Positions 62,074 to 64,000 of a stretch of DNA of 64,000 nucleotides are shown in pieces. The number at the start of each line of letters is the position of its first letter. Position 1 is the first letter of the stretch. The notes beneath the pieces are model-generated. The model saw nothing but the letters and a program-made list of their open reading frames with translations. It ran no database searches and had not been told where the DNA came from. Origin of the DNA: Alphaproteobacteria bacterium (GTDB taxonomy: Bacteria > Pseudomonadota > Alphaproteobacteria > RF32 > CAG-239); assembly GCA_020025875.1 (NCBI GenBank), contig JAHHRI010000003.1, forward strand, positions 1-64,000, read 5' to 3'. Position numbers and translations under genes: made by a program.

Positions 62074-62216
62074 CTTTGCTTCCCTATTTTTCACATCGTT
62101 TATCTTACAACGTATATTTTAATTAATAAAGAACTTCCGACAAGAAAATGCTAGACTCGGTAAAAATATTGATTTACTATCTGCCCATATTTAACTTTAT
62201 TATGGGAGATGCAGCT

Positions 62217-62699
62217 ATGGCTTGGACGGAAAAAATGGTTGAAGACCTTAAGATAATGTGGAAACAAGGATTGACGACCGGAGAAATCGGCAAACGTCTC
62301 GGAGTTTCCAAAAATTCTATCGTCGGCAAAGTCCACCGCTTGCAGCTTGATGCCCGTCCTTCGCCGATCAAGAAAAAAAACGAAGATACGGAAAAATCAG
62401 CGACAGAACCCGTAACCAAAACCGCAACCACCAAACCCAAAACAGAAAAGAAAAGTGAACCGCAGACGGAAAAACCGGCAGTTGCCCCTGTTTTGCAACC
62501 TGCCCCCCGCCAAACCGTCATCAAGAAAAATGTTGTTGCCGACATCAAACTGACCGACCTTGACAACCATACTTGTCGCTGGCCGATCGGCGATCCGAAA
62601 GACGAAAACTTCCACTTTTGCGGCAAGAAAGTGCGTATCGGACAAACCTATTGCGAGGAACATGCCGCCATGGCCTACGTCAAACCCAATAAAAAATGA
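62217..62699 (+). CDS. gcrA: Cell-cycle regulator GcrA
   Basis: Sigma-70-interacting factor that activates promoters with CcrM-methylated GANTC sites. 160 aa from the ATG at 62217 (GGGAGATGCAGCT upstream); an in-frame ATG 69 bases earlier is not supported. The N-terminal DNA-binding domain is MAWTEKMVEDLKIMWKQGLT, then EIGKRLGVSKNSIVGKVHRL. A Lys/Thr/Pro linker leads to the sigma-binding C-terminus TCRWPIGDPKDENFHFCGKK and VRIGQTYCEEHAAMAY. Both domains are intact. Its presence predicts a CcrM methylase elsewhere. Confidence 0.96.
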   Translation: MAWTEKMVEDLKIMWKQGLTTGEIGKRLGVSKNSIVGKVHRLQLDARPSPIKKKNEDTEKSATEPVTKTATTKPKTEKKSEPQTEKPAVAPVLQPAPRQTVIKKNVVADIKLTDLDNHTCRWPIGDPKDENFHFCGKKVRIGQTYCEEHAAMAYVKPNKK

Positions 62700-62724
62700 T
62701 GAGCCACACTCTCCAAACATACCG

Positions 62725-62756
62725 AACCGCCTCAACTTTCAGAGGCGGTTCTTTTT
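62725..62756 (+). terminator. Intrinsic terminator after gcrA
   Basis: AACCGCCTC (62725-62733) and GAGGCGGTT (62742-62750) with CTTTTTG following, 26 bases after the stop. Confidence 0.88.
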
Positions 62757-62775
62757 GTATATGATCTATTTCCCT

Positions 62776-63074
62776 CTTTCCGCTGTTTCCCCGTCTTCCG
62801 CCATTTTTCACCTTTCCGCGGTTTTCCTCTTTCCGCTGTTTCCCCGTCTTCCGCCATTTTTCACCTTTCCACCATTTTTCACCTTTCCGCTATTTCCATC
62901 TTTCCGCTGTTTCCATCTTTCCGCTGTTTCCCCGTCTTCCGCCATTTTTCACCTTTTCGCGGTTTCCCTCTTTCCGCTGTTTCCCCGCCTTCCGCTGTTT
63001 TTCACCTTTTCGCTATTTCCATCTTTCCGTCATTTTCCACCTTCCGCTGTTTCCCCGTCTTCCGCCATGCACCT
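62776..63074. repeat. Degenerate 17-19-bp tandem repeat (minisatellite)
   Basis: About 16-17 imperfect units, consensus CTTTCCGCYRTTTYCCNN, in head-to-tail order. A 53-base higher-order unit (19+17+17) recurs at least at 62776, 62904 and 62957 or so. The plus strand is strongly pyrimidine-rich. Unit lengths are not multiples of three, no frame is kept through the array, and no spacers separate units. Confidence 0.85.
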
Positions 63075-63219
63075 GCTCTCAATGGCACTTTTTGCCAAAG
63101 CTTTGCAAGTAATTGCTTATCTTTGTCAGCACATCCGCATTTATGGAAAATTTTTGAAAAAAGCATCGGTTTTGAGCTAAAAAGAAATTTGTTAAAAATG
63201 CTCTTCCGAACTCTGGAAA

Positions 63220-63260
63220 TAAAAAAACGGGAAACTAGGCGTTGCCTTATGTTTCCCGTT
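63220..63260 (-). terminator. Intrinsic terminator after tRNA-Cys/tRNA-Asn
   Basis: AACGGGAAAC (63226-63235) and GTTTCCCGTT (63251-63260) form a ten-base stem with an AGGC/GCCT inner stem; seven T follow on the minus strand. Confidence 0.85.
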
Positions 63261-63294
63261 CTCAAAAGTGCAAAATTTGGGCACTTGTCCAAAT

Positions 63295-63369
63295 TGGCTC
63301 CGGCTGTCGGATTCGAACCAACGACCAATCGGTTAACAGCCGATTGCTCTACCGCTGAGCTAAGCCGGA
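63295..63369 (-). tRNA. tRNA-Asn (anticodon GTT)
   Basis: Minus strand TCCGGCTTAGCTCAGCGGT; anticodon stem-loop ATCGGCTGTTAACCGAT; T arm TTGGTTCGAATCCGA; acceptor AGCCGGA, discriminator G, CCA encoded. 75 nt. Confidence 0.95.
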
Positions 63370-63380
63370 ATAATATGCTG

Positions 63381-63454
63381 TGGAGGCCGGTACCGGAATC
63401 GAACCGATATAGAAGGATTTGCAGTCCTCTGCATAACCACTCTGCCAACCGGCC
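63381..63454 (-). tRNA. tRNA-Cys (anticodon GCA)
   Basis: Minus strand GGCCGGTTGGCAGAGTGGTT; anticodon stem-loop GAGGACTGCAAATCCTT; T arm ATCGGTTCGATTCCGGT; acceptor ACCGGCC, discriminator T, CCA encoded. 74 nt. Eleven bases upstream of tRNA-Asn, probably one transcript. Confidence 0.95.
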
Positions 63455-63605
63455 ACAATACCGTCGCACATTCAATAAAAACTATATATACAAGTTTTTT
63501 TGCCCTCGTCAATAACTTTTTTTGCATAAATCTCAAAAAAATGCTTTTTTTTTCTTTTGCTTGCTCTATCATCTCTGCAAATCAACATTTTGGGAGAGCA
63601 AAATC

Positions 63606-64000
63606 ATGAAAATAGCTATTGCTTCCGATCACGGAGGTTTTGAACTGAAACAGGAGCTGATTGACCATTACGCCAAAGAAGGCGTTGTTTTGCAGAATCT
63701 CGGCACCGACAGCACGGATTCCTGCGACTATCCGGATATCGCCAAAAAAATGGCAGAAACGATTCTCTTAAAACAAGCCGACTTGGGGATTCTCATCTGC
63801 GGAACGGGAATCGGCATTTCCATTGCTGCCAATCGCTGCCGCGGCATCAGAGCAGCTCTCCTTTATGATGACTTTGTTGCCGAGATGGCAAAAAAGCACA
63901 ACAATGCCAATGTTATCGTTTTTGGTGGAAGAACTATGACAACGCAAGATGTTATCCGCAGGATCGATATTTTTAATCAAACCGCATTTGAAGGCGGACG
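63606..64000 (+). CDS. rpiB: Ribose-5-phosphate isomerase B (3' end beyond window)
   Basis: Interconverts ribose 5-phosphate and ribulose 5-phosphate. 131 codons are visible; only about ten are missing to reach the usual length. Signatures: MKIAIASDHGGFELKQELID, DYPDIAKKMAETILLKQADL, the catalytic Cys loop GILICGTGIGISIAANRCRG, and HNNANVIVFGGRTM. Starts at an ATG with GGGAGAGC upstream. Confidence 0.94.
   Translation, partial: MKIAIASDHGGFELKQELIDHYAKEGVVLQNLGTDSTDSCDYPDIAKKMAETILLKQADLGILICGTGIGISIAANRCRGIRAALLYDDFVAEMAKKHNNANVIVFGGRTMTTQDVIRRIDIFNQTAFEGG

Noticed and set aside
62776..63074. Possible CRISPR array
   Set aside because: Units are contiguous and variable, with no unique spacers and no cas genes nearby.
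62560..63180. 206-aa frame with Phe/Pro/Ser-rich low complexity
   Set aside because: Its first part overlaps gcrA out of frame and the rest is the tandem repeat, whose unit length does not preserve a frame.
63002..63515. ORFs on both strands across tRNA-Asn and tRNA-Cys (for example VGFEPTTNRLTADCSTAELS)
   Set aside because: Translated tRNA sequence plus minisatellite; no ribosome site.

Overview
The window is a chromosomal segment of an alphaproteobacterium. Four alphaproteobacterial cell-cycle or replication regulators are present (CckA, MipZ, HdaA-type Hda, GcrA). So are an alpha-type SspB, a circularly permuted two-piece tmRNA gene, and the alpha-style order rpoZ-rsh-DUF2062-acpS-lepB-rnc-era. 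By eye the base composition is in the mid-40s percent GC with AT-rich intergenic regions, unlike high-GC Caulobacter or Rhizobium relatives, so a host-associated or uncultured low-GC lineage is a reasonable inference. No rRNA, CRISPR array, intact mobile element or prophage was found. Nearly all genes are housekeeping and densely packed.

Layout. 0.3-5 kb (minus): a membrane protein with a degenerate alkaline-phosphatase/sulfatase-like domain, then yejE and yejF. 5-9 kb (minus): rpsD, an unknown gene, a DUF502 membrane protein and recJ. 9.2-16.3 kb: a DUF192 lipoprotein, mfd, recG and a short DUF1847 protein. 16.5-23.6 kb (minus): the macromolecular synthesis operon yqeY-dnaG-rpoD, preceded by a DUF3015/DUF4105(Lnb-like) pair. 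23.7-28.7 kb: greA with a terminator-like leader, a small Cys-rich ORF, trxB, a SemiSWEET transporter, tRNA-Arg, tRNA-Pro, radC and map. 28.8-32.8 kb (plus): tspO, alaS and a CTP-dependent polyprenol/diacylglycerol-kinase-like gene. 33.2-36.2 kb: folA-thyA-mazG on minus, then ssrA, sspB and a ribbon-helix-helix gene on plus. 36.5-41 kb: an alpha/beta hydrolase, two small secreted proteins, nhaA and dacA. 41.3-48.9 kb (plus): mipZ, pgm, cckA, hdaA and a phosphoethanolamine transferase. 48.9-54.5 kb: anmK, an unknown gene, and an accessory-looking locus with a ParB/Srx-like protein, a glycosyltransferase, a glycerol-1-phosphate dehydrogenase and a frameshifted HAD phosphatase. 54.7-60.7 kb (minus): the rpoZ-to-era operon. 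60.8-64 kb: an unknown secreted protein, gcrA, a degenerate 17-19-bp minisatellite, tRNA-Asn, tRNA-Cys and the start of rpiB.

The most unusual items are: the glycerol-1-phosphate dehydrogenase locus, with a one-base frameshift in an 8-T run of its HAD phosphatase; the degenerate sulfatase-like protein that sits where yejA and yejB would be expected; the permuted ssrA with an 11-nt internal spacer placed directly before its adaptor gene sspB; a terminator-like hairpin in the greA leader; the minisatellite downstream of gcrA; and a 93-nt nested inverted repeat at 36.2 kb. All functional statements rest on motif recognition by eye; no database search was run.
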